Assembly: GCA_003135415.1 (NCBI GenBank)
Contig: PLBP01000035.1
Span: 50,075-114,074, forward strand
From: Hyphomicrobiales bacterium
Lineage (GTDB): Bacteria; Pseudomonadota; Alphaproteobacteria; Rhizobiales; Xanthobacteraceae
DNA: 64,000 nt
Direction of reading: 5' to 3'
Both the position numbers and the translations under genes were made by a program. This document shows, one piece after another, positions 8,743-17,558 of this stretch (the first letter of the stretch is position 1; every line of letters begins with the position of its first letter). The notes under the pieces are model-generated. The model was not told where the DNA came from. It saw only the letters and a program-made list of their open reading frames with translations, and searched no databases.

Positions 8743-9401
8743 GCGCGATCCCCGCGGAAGCGATCGAGCGCGCCGACATCCACCGTGTCGAAGCGCTCGC
8801 GGATGCGGAAGAGAAAAATACCGATCACGATGAAGGCGATCAGGATCGAAAAGGCGACTGAAATCTCCACCACGAGCGGCATACCCTTGGCGCCTGTGGC
8901 GGCAAGCACGAGGCCGTTCTCGAGCGACATGAAGCCGATGACCTGGCTCACGGCGTTGCGGCGGGACACCATCATCAGAAGCCCAAGCAGGATCACCGCG
9001 AGTGCGAAGGCGAGATCCTCGCGCGCGAACGGATCGGCACCGCCGGTGACACGCAAGATCACCACCATCGAGAGTGCCACGAGGCCGATGCCGGCGAGCA
9101 TGGTGAGGCCGATGCCGCCCACCGTCTCGATCTCGCGATGAATCCCGAGGCGCACGATGATCCGGCGGAGCACCACCGGAATCACGATCGCCTTGAAGAC
9201 GAGCGCAATCGCGGCGGTGACGTAGAGATGCGGCGCGTCCTGCACGTAAGCCTGCCAGCCCACCGACAGCGCGAGCACGAGCGCATGCAGCGCGAAAATA
9301 TGTAGGAGCGCGGTGAGGCGGTCCTGATAGAGCTGCATGAAGCTCAGCAGCACGAGCGTGCCGGCGAGAAAATGCGCGATATCGAAGTTAAGGCCGCGCA
9401 T
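8739..9401 (-). CDS. hyfE: Hydrogenase-4-like membrane subunit HyfE (NuoK-like)
   Basis: This 220-residue membrane protein has about seven predicted helices. Its C-terminal half resembles NuoK, with the Glu-containing helix in VIGFMSLENGLVLAATGAKG. HyfE subunits combine NuoJ- and NuoK-like functions in hydrogenase-4 complexes. The ATG at 9401 directly follows the hyfC stop (9402-9404), and the 3' end overlaps hyfF by 4 bp. The placement fits the Hyf gene order B-C-E-F-G-I with A, D and H missing. Confidence 0.88.
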   Translation of the reverse strand: MRGLNFDIAHFLAGTLVLLSFMQLYQDRLTALLHIFALHALVLALSVGWQAYVQDAPHLYVTAAIALVFKAIVIPVVLRRIIVRLGIHREIETVGGIGLTMLAGIGLVALSMVVILRVTGGADPFAREDLAFALAVILLGLLMMVSRRNAVSQVIGFMSLENGLVLAATGAKGMPLVVEISVAFSILIAFIVIGIFLFRIRERFDTVDVGALDRFRGDRA

Positions 9402-10358
9402 CTAGAGGCTCCGCGATACGAACAGGAGAAGGGCCGCGAGCAGGCCAAGCATCAAGGCGCCGCCGAGAAATTCCGGCACCCGGAAGACGCGCATCTTCGC
9501 GATCGACATTTCGAAGGCGGCGAGCAGAAATCCGATGACCAGGAGCTTGGCGACATAAGCGGCAACGCCGTAGGCGTAGATTTCCGGTCCTGCGGCAGGC
9601 GTCGCAAGCCCCCATGGCACAAATACGCAGCCGATTAACGAGGCATAGAGAACGAGTTTCAATTGCGCTGCGAGATCGATCAGCGCGAGATGACGGCCGG
9701 AATATTCGAGCACCATGGCTTCGTGCACCATGGTGAGTTCGAGATGCGTCGCCGGATTGTCGACCGGAATGCGTGCGTTCTCCGCGATCGCCACCATAAT
9801 GAGCGCGATCAGCGCCAGGCCGAGCGAGACACGGAGCCCCACTTCGTTCGAGGCCATGAAGGCCGCGATGGTCGAGAGCTGGGTCGAGCCCGCGACGAGC
9901 GCGAGCGTAAACACGACCATCAGCATCGCGGGCTCGGCGAGGGAGGCGATCATCACCTCGCGCGAGGAGCCGATGCCGCCGAAGCTTGTGCCGACGTCGA
10001 GGCCGGCGAGCGCCTGAAAGAAGCGCGCGCTGCCAAGGAGCGCGATGATCGCGATGAGATCGGCCGACCAGCTGAACACCAGCCCGCGCGCGAAGGTCGG
10101 AACCAGCGCCGCCGCCACCCAGGTAATTGCGAAAACAATATAGGGCACCGCGCGGAAGAGCCACGACGCGTTCTCGGCGAGCACGGCTTCCTTGCCGAGG
10201 AGGCGCATGAGTTCGCGATAGGGCTGCAACAACGGCGGCCCGCGCCGGCGCATCAGGCGCGCCTTCACCTTGCGCACGAATCCGGTGACGAGCGGCGCGA
10301 GTGCGAGCACGAGCCCCATTTGCGCGGCTTGAATGGCGAGATCTTGGATCACAGCCAT
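9402..10358 (-). CDS. hyfC: Hydrogenase-4-like membrane subunit HyfC (NuoH family)
   Basis: This 318-residue membrane subunit is homologous to NuoH/HycD, which couples the redox arm to the ion-pumping arm. The hallmark loop is ENARIPVDNPATHLELTMVH followed by EAMVLEYSGRHLALID. An N-terminal basic loop (GFVRKVKARLMRRRGPPLLQPYREL) is also typical. The ATG at 10358 (MAVIQDLAIQ) overlaps the hyfB 3' end by 10 bp; an open frame continues upstream but only shadows hyfB. It probably forms the membrane interface for HyfG and HyfI. Confidence 0.9.
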   Translation of the reverse strand: MAVIQDLAIQAAQMGLVLALAPLVTGFVRKVKARLMRRRGPPLLQPYRELMRLLGKEAVLAENASWLFRAVPYIVFAITWVAAALVPTFARGLVFSWSADLIAIIALLGSARFFQALAGLDVGTSFGGIGSSREVMIASLAEPAMLMVVFTLALVAGSTQLSTIAAFMASNEVGLRVSLGLALIALIMVAIAENARIPVDNPATHLELTMVHEAMVLEYSGRHLALIDLAAQLKLVLYASLIGCVFVPWGLATPAAGPEIYAYGVAAYVAKLLVIGFLLAAFEMSIAKMRVFRVPEFLGGALMLGLLAALLLFVSRSL

Positions 10359-12358
10359 AGCGCGAACACCAGGAGCAAAAGGATGAGGGCGAGAAACACG
10401 AGGCTCAGATAACGGCGGATTGTGAGAAACTGCAGTCGGTTGAGTTTTTCCGCCGCATGCGCCACCGAGCCGATCGCCGGCGCGTAGAGCGCGTCCCAAA
10501 TGAGATCGTGAATGCCGGCATCGAAGCGCGCCGCCCGCATCGAGCCCGGCGGCGGCATCTCCACGGTATCGCGCGCGCGGAATACGAGCGTGCCGAACAC
10601 GCGGCGGATCGGCTGGGCGAAAGAGGAGGCGGTGTATTGCGTCGCCGGGCTTGGATCCGGAAAGCCGCAATCCCAGGCGGGCCCGCGCCGGACTTTCTTC
10701 GAGGCAAGAGCGTGAATGACGAAGGCGGTGAAAAATCCGTTGAAGGTGATGAAGAGAAGAACCAGGAGCCCGTTATAGGAGCTGCGGCCTTCCGCCACCG
10801 GCACCAGCGTGAGCCAGGGCTGCGATAGCTGCACCGGCAAGCGCTCGCCCGCGATCTGGCCGACCGCGGGCGCGAGCGCGTCGATGAAGACGCCGGAGAA
10901 GGTTCCAGCTGCGAAACAAAGTGCGGCGAGGACGAACATCGCGGCTAACGAGAACCGGTCGGTTTCCTCGGCCTCGCGCGCCGCGCGCGTGCGCGGGCGG
11001 CCGAGAAACGTGATGCCGAACGCTTTCACGAAGCAGGCGGCGGCAAGCGCCGCTGACAGCGCGAGCAAGGCGCCGACTGCCGGCACCAGAAACTTCAAAC
11101 CCCATTCGGGAAGATCGGGGCTCTGCAAAATCGCTTGAAAAGTCAGCCATTCGGAGACGAAGCCGTTCAGCGGCGGTAGCGCCGAGATCGCGACGCAGCC
11201 GACGAGAAAGGTAAAGGCAGTGAGCGGCATGCGATGGATCAGGCCGCCGAGATCCTCCAGGTCGCGGGTGCCGCTCGCGTTCTGCACCGCGCCGGCGCCG
11301 AAGAACAACAGGCTCTTGAACACCGAATGATTGAACACATGAAAGATCGCCGCGGTCGCGGCGAGTGCCGCGGCGCGCGTGAAACCGTGGGCCTTGAAGG
11401 CGAGCGCGAGGCCAAGCCCGATGTAGATGATTCCGATGTTTTCGACCGTGTGATAGGCCAAGAGCCGCTTCAGATCGTGCTGCATCATGGCGTAGAGCAC
11501 ACCGAGCACTGTCGTGATGCCTGCGAGCGCGAGCACGATCATCGCCCACCAGGGCGCGGGCGCCCCCATCAAATCGAAGACGATGCGGATGAAGCCGTAG
11601 ACCGCGACCTTGGTCATCACGCCGCTCATCAGCGCCGAGACGTGGCTCGGCGCCGCCGCGTGCGCGGGCGGCAGCCATGCGTGCAGCGGCACAAGACCCG
11701 ACTTCGATCCCGCGCCGACGATCGCCAAGAGAAGCACGACGGCGGCCTCGATCGGCGCAAGCGCGTGCCCACGCATCGCGTCAAACAGATAATTCCCGCC
11801 GCCCGCCGCCATCAAACCAAAGGCGAAAATCAGCGCCAGCGCGCCGATGAAGGCCATGACAAGATAAAGCGCGCCGGCGCGGCGGTTTTCCTCTTCGCGG
11901 TGCTTGACCACGACCAGCGCCCAGGAGGAAAGCGACATGAATTCCCAGGCGACGAGAAATGAAAAAGCGTCGTCGGCGACGAGCACGAGATTCATGCCGA
12001 GCACGAACAGGGCATAAAACGGGAGCACGCGCGCAGGCTCTTTTTCTTCGCGACCGTAACCGAGCGCGTAAAGGCTCGAGAGCGCGATCGCCACGTTGAC
12101 GATCACGATGAAGGTCGCGGAAAGCGCGTCGAGCCGGAGGCTCACGCCGGTTTCCGCGAGGCCGATCGGGAGAGAAACGACCGAGATTCCGCCCTTCCAC
12201 AGCGCGAACGCGCCGGAAGCCGCGGCTGCCACGGCGACGAGCGCGCTCAACAAATAAAAAATGAACGGGCCGCGGGCGGCTCGCGCAAGCGGCACCCCGG
12301 CGGCGGCAAGCGCGAGCAGTACCGCCGTGATGGCGCCGGCATGGTTCGCGACATTCAT
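10349..12358 (-). CDS. hyfB: Hydrogenase-4-like antiporter-type subunit HyfB (NuoL family)
   Basis: This is the first gene of the hyf-like operon and encodes a 669-residue polytopic protein. The antiporter core is recognisable in FLVAWEFMSLSSWALVVVKH, LVPLHAWLPPAHAAAPSHVS and LLAYHTVENIGIIYIGLGLA, which carry the conserved Glu, Lys and His. A C-terminal region after a cytoplasmic stretch ends in a final hydrophobic helix (LSLVFLALILLLLVFALWL). The ATG at 12358 has a GGGAGACGA ribosome site. Upstream, a perfect 12-bp palindrome (CCGCTATAGCGG, 12394-12405) lies in the leader and could be a regulatory site; that is inference. Confidence 0.9.
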   Translation of the reverse strand: MNVANHAGAITAVLLALAAAGVPLARAARGPFIFYLLSALVAVAAAASGAFALWKGGISVVSLPIGLAETGVSLRLDALSATFIVIVNVAIALSSLYALGYGREEKEPARVLPFYALFVLGMNLVLVADDAFSFLVAWEFMSLSSWALVVVKHREEENRRAGALYLVMAFIGALALIFAFGLMAAGGGNYLFDAMRGHALAPIEAAVVLLLAIVGAGSKSGLVPLHAWLPPAHAAAPSHVSALMSGVMTKVAVYGFIRIVFDLMGAPAPWWAMIVLALAGITTVLGVLYAMMQHDLKRLLAYHTVENIGIIYIGLGLALAFKAHGFTRAAALAATAAIFHVFNHSVFKSLLFFGAGAVQNASGTRDLEDLGGLIHRMPLTAFTFLVGCVAISALPPLNGFVSEWLTFQAILQSPDLPEWGLKFLVPAVGALLALSAALAAACFVKAFGITFLGRPRTRAAREAEETDRFSLAAMFVLAALCFAAGTFSGVFIDALAPAVGQIAGERLPVQLSQPWLTLVPVAEGRSSYNGLLVLLFITFNGFFTAFVIHALASKKVRRGPAWDCGFPDPSPATQYTASSFAQPIRRVFGTLVFRARDTVEMPPPGSMRAARFDAGIHDLIWDALYAPAIGSVAHAAEKLNRLQFLTIRRYLSLVFLALILLLLVFALWL

Positions 12359-12489
12359 CGCTCGTCTCCCATGCCGCGCTTCACCATTCGCCCCCGCTAT
12401 AGCGGCGCTAGGATATCACATCGCATTCCCGCATAAGCACGAATGCGCGCAGACATAGCGCTCGCGGCTGTGAAAATCCGGCGGAGGGG

Positions 12490-13377
12490 CTACTGAGTTT
12501 GCGAAGTGGGATGCGGCGGCGCCGCCAGCACGGGCCTGAGCGTATCCGAGGAAGGCCGCGGTACGGGGGCCGCTGCGGGTAAGGCGGCATCGCCGGGTTT
12601 GGGCGCGGCGACGACGGGTTTCGGCACCGCCGGACGTCCGAGCCCGAGCACGCGGCCGATCACAATTTCATGCAGGCGCGCGGATTTATCGATCGAGGTG
12701 TGACTGATATCGGAGCGAGCGCGCAGATCGACATTCGAAAGCTCGCCGTGGAAGCCGGCGCCGCGCGGCACCGCGGCGCCCCAACCGTTGTTCGATTGAT
12801 AAAGATTGACGAAACGCGCGGTGGTGCCGCCCGTCAGCGGAACCGGATGCACCGGATCGAAGGCAACGACCAGCGCCACGGGAATTCCCATCTGGCCGAG
12901 GCGGTTCGCCATGTAGATCACCGCGTCGCCGCCTAACGAATGGCCAACGACGACGATCTGCGTCCGCGACGAACGCCAGCGCGCGGCGGCGTCCTGGCAA
13001 AGCGATTCCCACTGGCCGTATTCGTAGACGTTGGCCGCGATCCCGCGCCGCTGCAGCTTGGCGGCGAGATCGTCCATGCCAAGCGAAAATACGTTGAGCA
13101 GACCGCGCAAGATGTAAACGTAGGGCCGGCCCGTATCAGCGGTCGGGGAGGCGGTCGTAACGGCGGCGCTCTGCACAGGCGCGGAATGCACAGCCGGCTG
13201 TTTCGAAGCCGGCTGGACGGTGGTGGGCTGGGTAGCAACGGGCTGGGCGGCAGCGGGCCGCACTGCCGGCTGAGGCGCAAACTCGCTGGTCTGGCTCCAA
13301 GCGCCAGCCGCACCGGCAATCGTCGTTGCCATTGCGACCGCCAGGATCGTGATCGCAATCCGCGAAAATCTGGACAT
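12490..13377 (-). CDS. Secreted alpha/beta hydrolase (lipase-like, GHSLGG)
   Basis: This gene encodes 295 residues from the ATG at 13377. A signal peptide (MSRFSRIAITILAVAMATTIAGAAGA) is followed by a low-complexity linker rich in Pro, Ala, Gln and Val (about residues 30-80). The alpha/beta-hydrolase domain has the nucleophile elbow VVVGHSLGGDAVIYMANRLG, an Asp in VVAFDPVHPVP and a possible catalytic His in SDISHTSIDKSARLHE. The C-terminus is again Pro/Ala-rich. A longer frame from 13500 would precede the signal peptide and is unlikely. The substrate is unknown. Confidence 0.8.
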   Translation of the reverse strand: MSRFSRIAITILAVAMATTIAGAAGAWSQTSEFAPQPAVRPAAAQPVATQPTTVQPASKQPAVHSAPVQSAAVTTASPTADTGRPYVYILRGLLNVFSLGMDDLAAKLQRRGIAANVYEYGQWESLCQDAAARWRSSRTQIVVVGHSLGGDAVIYMANRLGQMGIPVALVVAFDPVHPVPLTGGTTARFVNLYQSNNGWGAAVPRGAGFHGELSNVDLRARSDISHTSIDKSARLHEIVIGRVLGLGRPAVPKPVVAAPKPGDAALPAAAPVPRPSSDTLRPVLAAPPHPTSQTQ

Positions 13378-13505
13378 GATACCGAACAAAGTCCCCAAAG
13401 CCGTTCCTATCGAGCGAATATTTAGAACAAGCAAACGCAGGTTTGCCAGACCGCAATTGCCGCATTGCAAGATTGTCAAAAGATGTTGCACGAAAGACAC
13501 TTACC

Positions 13506-14111
13506 TCAATATAGGCCCGGTAAAACCCGCGACGTTCGGCGCATATAGGCGCGATATTCATCGCCGAAGGCGTCGCACATCAGCCGCTCCTCTTCTCCGA
13601 CCCGGCTGAAGAAAAGGGTGCCGAATCCGACAATCCCGGCGAGTCCAGCGACCCAATTGGGCAAAAGCAGGGCCTGGGCGATCGCCCACAGCCAAAAGGC
13701 CGAATACATGGGATGGCGCACAAGCGCATAGACGCCGCCGGTAATCAGCTTGTGGCTTTCGCGAATGTCGAGGCTCACCGACCAATTGCGCCCGAGAGCC
13801 TTATGGGTGAGGTAGAAAAGCCAAAGCGAAGCCGCGAATACCAAGACCCCGAGCCAGGCGAGCGCCGGCACGAACGGGTAGTCGGCGAAGCCCAGGAATC
13901 GGAACCGGGCGCTCTGGAATTGGCTCGCGATATAGGCAAGCGGGATGATGCCGAGGCCGGTAAGCGAGATCGCCATCAGGACCTTTTCGCGCAGACCCCG
14001 GCCACTCAATTTGACGGCGGCCTTGCGGGCGCGACGCCGCGCCGGGATGCGGATGACGAACCAAATCACCGCGCCGATCAGAAAGACGATCATGGCGAGC
14101 GTCGGCGTCAT
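13506..14111 (-). CDS. Isoprenylcysteine carboxyl methyltransferase-like membrane protein
   Basis: This 201-residue protein has about five membrane helices and the C-terminal S-adenosylmethionine-binding signature of the ICMT/PEMT/NnrU superfamily: LITGGVYALVRHPMYSAFWL, then SRVGEEERLMCDAFGDEYRAYM. Bacterial members methylate phospholipids or other small lipophilic substrates; true prenyl-cysteine substrates are not expected. It starts 3 bp after the preceding hydrolase stop, so the two are co-transcribed. It is followed by a second, secreted hydrolase. Confidence 0.85.
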   Translation of the reverse strand: MTPTLAMIVFLIGAVIWFVIRIPARRRARKAAVKLSGRGLREKVLMAISLTGLGIIPLAYIASQFQSARFRFLGFADYPFVPALAWLGVLVFAASLWLFYLTHKALGRNWSVSLDIRESHKLITGGVYALVRHPMYSAFWLWAIAQALLLPNWVAGLAGIVGFGTLFFSRVGEEERLMCDAFGDEYRAYMRRTSRVLPGLY

Positions 14112-14114
14112 CGC

Positions 14115-15350
14115 TCAATTACTCTTGCCGCCGGCGCGCGCGGCCTTGGCGGGAGCCTCAGTGCCCGCATAGGAGCCGTCTTCGGCGAAGGCCTCGCACA
14201 GGCGGTCTCGTTCAGCCACACGGCGCGCAAGCGGCGCCGGGCCGCAACAAATCTGGAAATAGTCGTAGAAATAGCGAAGCTCGTTCCCCATCCCGAACTG
14301 CCGGTGAAGGCGAAAAAAGTTGCCCCAGAAGCGCTTGTAGGTCGCGGGCTCGAGCATGCGGCGGATTTTGACCTGCTGTACGATCGGTCGTTCCCGGTCG
14401 GGCAAGCCCATCTCCACCACGGGATCGGTCTTGTAGAAGCTGATGACGTCGACGATCGCCTGGTACTCCACCCAATTGACGGAAGGCGCATCGGCGACGC
14501 GGCCGGTTGCGATGCGAATCCATTCGGCCTTGGGATGCAGCGCGATCTTCAAGAGTGAAGAGCCGGTCGACATCAACCACAGCACCGGCCCGTTCTTTCC
14601 GAGCGCGGGATCGAGCTTCAGCGCGCGATCCACGACCTCCATCATCAGCGCGCCGCCGAGGCTGTGGCCGAAAACCACCACTTCGTCATAGGAGCGGTCG
14701 CGGTCGCGCTTGACGAGCTCGCGGGCAAAGCGATCGATTCGAGCGTCGAGGCCGACACGGCTCTGGTGAACGAGCTCGTGGGCGAAAATCCAGTCGTCGA
14801 GCAGATAGTGAAAAAGAAAAAGCCGTCCCGGCCAATAAAGCGAGCCCGCAAAGACCGCGATCGCGAGCAACGCCGCGAGGGGTGCCGGAATCGGCAGGCC
14901 GACGCGGGTCAAGACGTAGGGAACTGCGGCCGCTATTGCGATTAATCCCGCGAGCAGGATAAGCGGATAGAGGAAGAACAGGAAATAGCGGACGCTCGAG
15001 CGCAAATAGCGGTAGGCGGCGCCCGAAATAATAAAGTCGCCGAAGGCGAGGATCCCGCGTGGCACGCGCTCGACATTGGAGCGGGCGAAATCGGCGATGA
15101 CAAAATCGTCCCATCGCAGCAAGACGAAATCGGTTTCGGTGCGCCAGTTCGGCCCCCTGGCATCGATCTTCCAGTTGGCGAGCCCGTCCTTGTCGGACGT
15201 GACGGGCTCGGAAACCTCAGTGGTGGCGTTCCAGGTTTTTTCGAAGCGCTCGATCTCGCGCACGAAACGCTGATGCCACCAATCAGCGTTGATCGGCTCG
15301 TAGCCCCCGACGCAGAGGAAACAACGCTTTTTGACGATCTCGGCTACCAT
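14115..15350 (-). CDS. Membrane-inserted alpha/beta hydrolase of unknown function
   Basis: This 411-residue protein has a GHSLGG nucleophile elbow (YDEVVVFGHSLGGALMMEVV, about residue 230). Before the elbow two hydrophobic helices are inserted (residues about 121-147 and 155-182), so the enzyme is probably anchored in the inner membrane. The N-terminus (KRCFLCVGGYEPINADWWHQRF) looks like the first strand of the hydrolase fold. The ATG at 15350 was chosen; a longer frame upstream would run into the acpXL promoter. It heads a short operon with the ICMT-like gene and is divergent from the VLCFA cluster. No characterised family was recognised. Confidence 0.75.
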   Translation of the reverse strand: MVAEIVKKRCFLCVGGYEPINADWWHQRFVREIERFEKTWNATTEVSEPVTSDKDGLANWKIDARGPNWRTETDFVLLRWDDFVIADFARSNVERVPRGILAFGDFIISGAAYRYLRSSVRYFLFFLYPLILLAGLIAIAAAVPYVLTRVGLPIPAPLAALLAIAVFAGSLYWPGRLFLFHYLLDDWIFAHELVHQSRVGLDARIDRFARELVKRDRDRSYDEVVVFGHSLGGALMMEVVDRALKLDPALGKNGPVLWLMSTGSSLLKIALHPKAEWIRIATGRVADAPSVNWVEYQAIVDVISFYKTDPVVEMGLPDRERPIVQQVKIRRMLEPATYKRFWGNFFRLHRQFGMGNELRYFYDYFQICCGPAPLARRVAERDRLCEAFAEDGSYAGTEAPAKAARAGGKSN

Positions 15351-15472
15351 GGCCCTGCGCGGATACCGCCCCTTTGCCCAAGCGGCAAGCTCACTAGTGT
15401 CCCGAGCCCGAATACGCAAGTTTGCGGCCTGAGGCAGCCCTTTACCGGGCCTATCCGGGATCATTCGCGGCA

Positions 15473-15501
15473 TTGAAAGGCCCCGCGCCGTCCGCTATAG
15501 G
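15473..15501 (+). promoter_or_regulatory. Putative sigma-70 promoter of the acpXL cluster
   Basis: A TTGAAA box (15473-15478) and a TATAGG box (15496-15501) are separated by 17 bp. They lie about 95 bp before the acpXL start codon, in the divergent gap between the hydrolase gene and acpXL. The spacing and sequence fit a housekeeping promoter. There is no direct evidence of use. Confidence 0.5.
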
Positions 15502-15594
15502 AGCCGCGACCCTTGGGCTACGAAACGGCCGAGCTTTCCGGCATTTTGGGCCGTATGTCGCACCGGAGTTCGCGGGCGCGACAGGAGATTTTTT

Positions 15595-15876
15595 ATGTCA
15601 TCGACCTTCGATACGGTCGCGAATATCATCGCGGAAACCTGCGATATCCCGCGCGACACCATCACACCGGACAGTCACGCCATCGACGATCTCGGCATCG
15701 ACAGCCTCGACTTCCTCGACATCGCGTTTGCGATCGACAAGGCATTCGGCATCAAGCTGCCGCTGGAGCAATGGACGCAGGAAGTGAACGAGGGCAAGGC
15801 CACGACCGAGGAATATTTCGTGCTCAAGAATCTTTGCGCACGCATCGACGGACTCGTCGCCGCCAAGAACGCCTGA
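15595..15876 (+). CDS. acpXL: Acyl carrier protein AcpXL for very-long-chain fatty acids
   Basis: This 93-residue specialised acyl carrier protein carries the 27-hydroxyoctacosanoic-type acid that decorates lipid A in Hyphomicrobiales. The phosphopantetheine Ser37 lies in [20 protein letters not shown]. The C-terminal part ([20 protein letters not shown], then [12 protein letters not shown]) is characteristic of AcpXL rather than AcpP. A strong AGGAGATTTTTT ribosome site precedes the ATG. It is the first gene of the cluster acpXL-fabZXL-fabF2XL-fabF1XL-adh2XL-lpxXL, which matches the order known from Rhizobium. Confidence 0.96.
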   Translation: MSSTFDTVANIIAETCDIPRDTITPDSHAIDDLGIDSLDFLDIAFAIDKAFGIKLPLEQWTQEVNEGKATTEEYFVLKNLCARIDGLVAAKNA

Positions 15877-15886
15877 AGAAGGCGAA

Positions 15887-16357
15887 ATGCGTCTCGAATA
15901 TTTTCAGATGATCGACCGCTTCGTCGAGCTGAAGCCCGACGAGCGGAAAATCAAGGCGCTGTGCAAGGTGCCGATGGAGAGCCCGGTGTTCGAAGGGCAC
16001 TTCCCCGGCTTCCCGTTGATGCCCGGTGTGCTCCTGATCGAGTGCATGGCGCAGACAACCGGCTGGCTCGTGAGCGTGATCACCGGATTTGTTGGGCTGC
16101 CGCTCCTGGTCGGCGTCAAGGAGGCTAAAATCAAGGGCATTGTTTCGCCCGGAGCCGAACTCACCTTCGACGGCGCCATCATTCATGAGGGCTCGGGCTA
16201 CGCGATCGCGGAGGCGAAAGGTTATTCGAACGGCAAGCCCGTGTGCGAGGCGCGCCTCACCTTCAGCCTTACGCCCTATCCCAACGAAGAGTTCCGCAAG
16301 ATCATGATCGAGATGGGGCATAAGGTCGGCATTTCGGTCGAGGAGTATTCGAAGTGA
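15887..16357 (+). CDS. fabZXL: 3-hydroxyacyl-ACP dehydratase of the VLCFA cluster
   Basis: This 156-residue hot-dog-fold dehydratase removes water from 3-hydroxyacyl-AcpXL during elongation. The catalytic His is in PVFEGHFPGFPLMPGVLLIE, with the acidic partner in the helix that follows. Its length is normal for FabZ. It starts 10 bp after acpXL and its stop overlaps the GTG of fabF2XL, so translation is coupled. Confidence 0.94.
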   Translation: MRLEYFQMIDRFVELKPDERKIKALCKVPMESPVFEGHFPGFPLMPGVLLIECMAQTTGWLVSVITGFVGLPLLVGVKEAKIKGIVSPGAELTFDGAIIHEGSGYAIAEAKGYSNGKPVCEARLTFSLTPYPNEEFRKIMIEMGHKVGISVEEYSK

Positions 16358-17544
16358 GCCCGCGCCGCGAGGTCTGGATCACGGGCGTTGGTTTCATTTC
16401 GAGTCTCGGCGAAGGACTCGAAGCGAATTGGGCGCGGCTTTCCGCCGGCAATTCCACCCCCTCCTACGACGACCAGAAATTCGCACCCTTCATCGTGCAC
16501 CCGCTCGCGCCGGTGAGCTTCGACTCGCAGATTCCGAAAAAAGGCGATCAGCGCCAGATGGAATTATGGCAGCGGATCGGTGTCTATGCCGCGGGGCTCG
16601 CACTCTCTAACGCCGGCGTCGCCGGCAACGCCGAGATTCTCGATCGCATGGACATGATCACGGCCGCCGGCGGCGGCGAGCGCGACATTGCTGTCGACAG
16701 CGCGATCCTGAGCGGTATCCGGACGGCGGCGAATCCGGGTGCGTTCCTGAACGAGCGGCTGTTGAGCGACCTCCGCCCTACCCTTTTCCTGGCGCAACTG
16801 CCGAATTTGCTCGCCGGCAACATTTCGATCGTCCATGGTATCGTCGGTTCTTCCCGCACCTTCATGGGCGAGGAAGCGGCGGGCGTCGACGCGATGCGGC
16901 TCACCTTCGAGCGCGTCGCCGCAGGCCAGAGCGATATTTCGCTCGTCGGCAGCGCCTTTCACGGCACGCGGTGGGATCTCTTGCTCGTCACCGAGCTTGC
17001 CGGGAACCTGCTGAAGGACAAATTCGCACCCGTGTGGGACCGCGGCCAGCATGGCGGGCTTGCGCTCGCCTCGATGGGTGCCTCGCTTGTGGTCGAGAGC
17101 AAGGAGCACGCGGAGAAACGCGGCGCAAAACCGCTCGCGCGGATCGTCGCGATCCAATCCGACCGCAACCGGCGCAAGCCCGGCGAAATCGAAGCCACCA
17201 TTGCGCGCGAATGGGCCGCCATCGAGCCCAAGGTCAAGCGCAGCGAGGCCGTCGTCATTTCAGGCGCCTCGGGCCTTGAGCCCCCGACCGCGGAAGAAAA
17301 AAACGCGCTCAAGAAAATCGGTCTTCCGGTACGCGCGACCGGTACCCATATTGGTCATGGCTTCGACACGCAGTTTCTCGCTAATCTCGCCATCGCCTGC
17401 GAAACCTTGCGCCAGGGCAAGCTGTTCCCGGCGTCGGGGTCTGGCGATACGGGCGAAAGTCCGGGTAAAATTACCCAGGTGGCGGTGACGAGCGTGGGCA
17501 ATTGGCGGGGTGAAGGAATTGGGTTGATCGAGAAGATCGCCTGA
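16354..17544 (+). CDS. fabF2XL: Ketosynthase-like protein FabF2XL lacking the catalytic Cys
   Basis: This 396-residue protein has the beta-ketoacyl-ACP synthase fold (ITGVGFISSLGEGLEANWAR at the N-terminus, GTHIGHGFDTQFLANLAIA near the end). At the nucleophile elbow, where active enzymes read TACASG, it has ISIVHGIVGSSRTFMGE (about residues 157-173) with no cysteine, and the usual NAHGTSTP His motif is also missing. Only the later His (about 335) remains. It should therefore be unable to condense acyl chains alone and may act like the chain-length factor of type II polyketide synthases. The start is a GTG overlapping fabZXL. Confidence 0.92.
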   Translation: MSPRREVWITGVGFISSLGEGLEANWARLSAGNSTPSYDDQKFAPFIVHPLAPVSFDSQIPKKGDQRQMELWQRIGVYAAGLALSNAGVAGNAEILDRMDMITAAGGGERDIAVDSAILSGIRTAANPGAFLNERLLSDLRPTLFLAQLPNLLAGNISIVHGIVGSSRTFMGEEAAGVDAMRLTFERVAAGQSDISLVGSAFHGTRWDLLLVTELAGNLLKDKFAPVWDRGQHGGLALASMGASLVVESKEHAEKRGAKPLARIVAIQSDRNRRKPGEIEATIAREWAAIEPKVKRSEAVVISGASGLEPPTAEEKNALKKIGLPVRATGTHIGHGFDTQFLANLAIACETLRQGKLFPASGSGDTGESPGKITQVAVTSVGNWRGEGIGLIEKIA

Positions 17545-17558
17545 CCAGGAGAACGGCC

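Noticed and set aside
5272-12358. Annotation of the operon as a functional [NiFe] hydrogenase or formate hydrogenlyase
   Set aside because: The nickel ligands are replaced by Ser, and formate dehydrogenase and ferredoxin subunits are absent.
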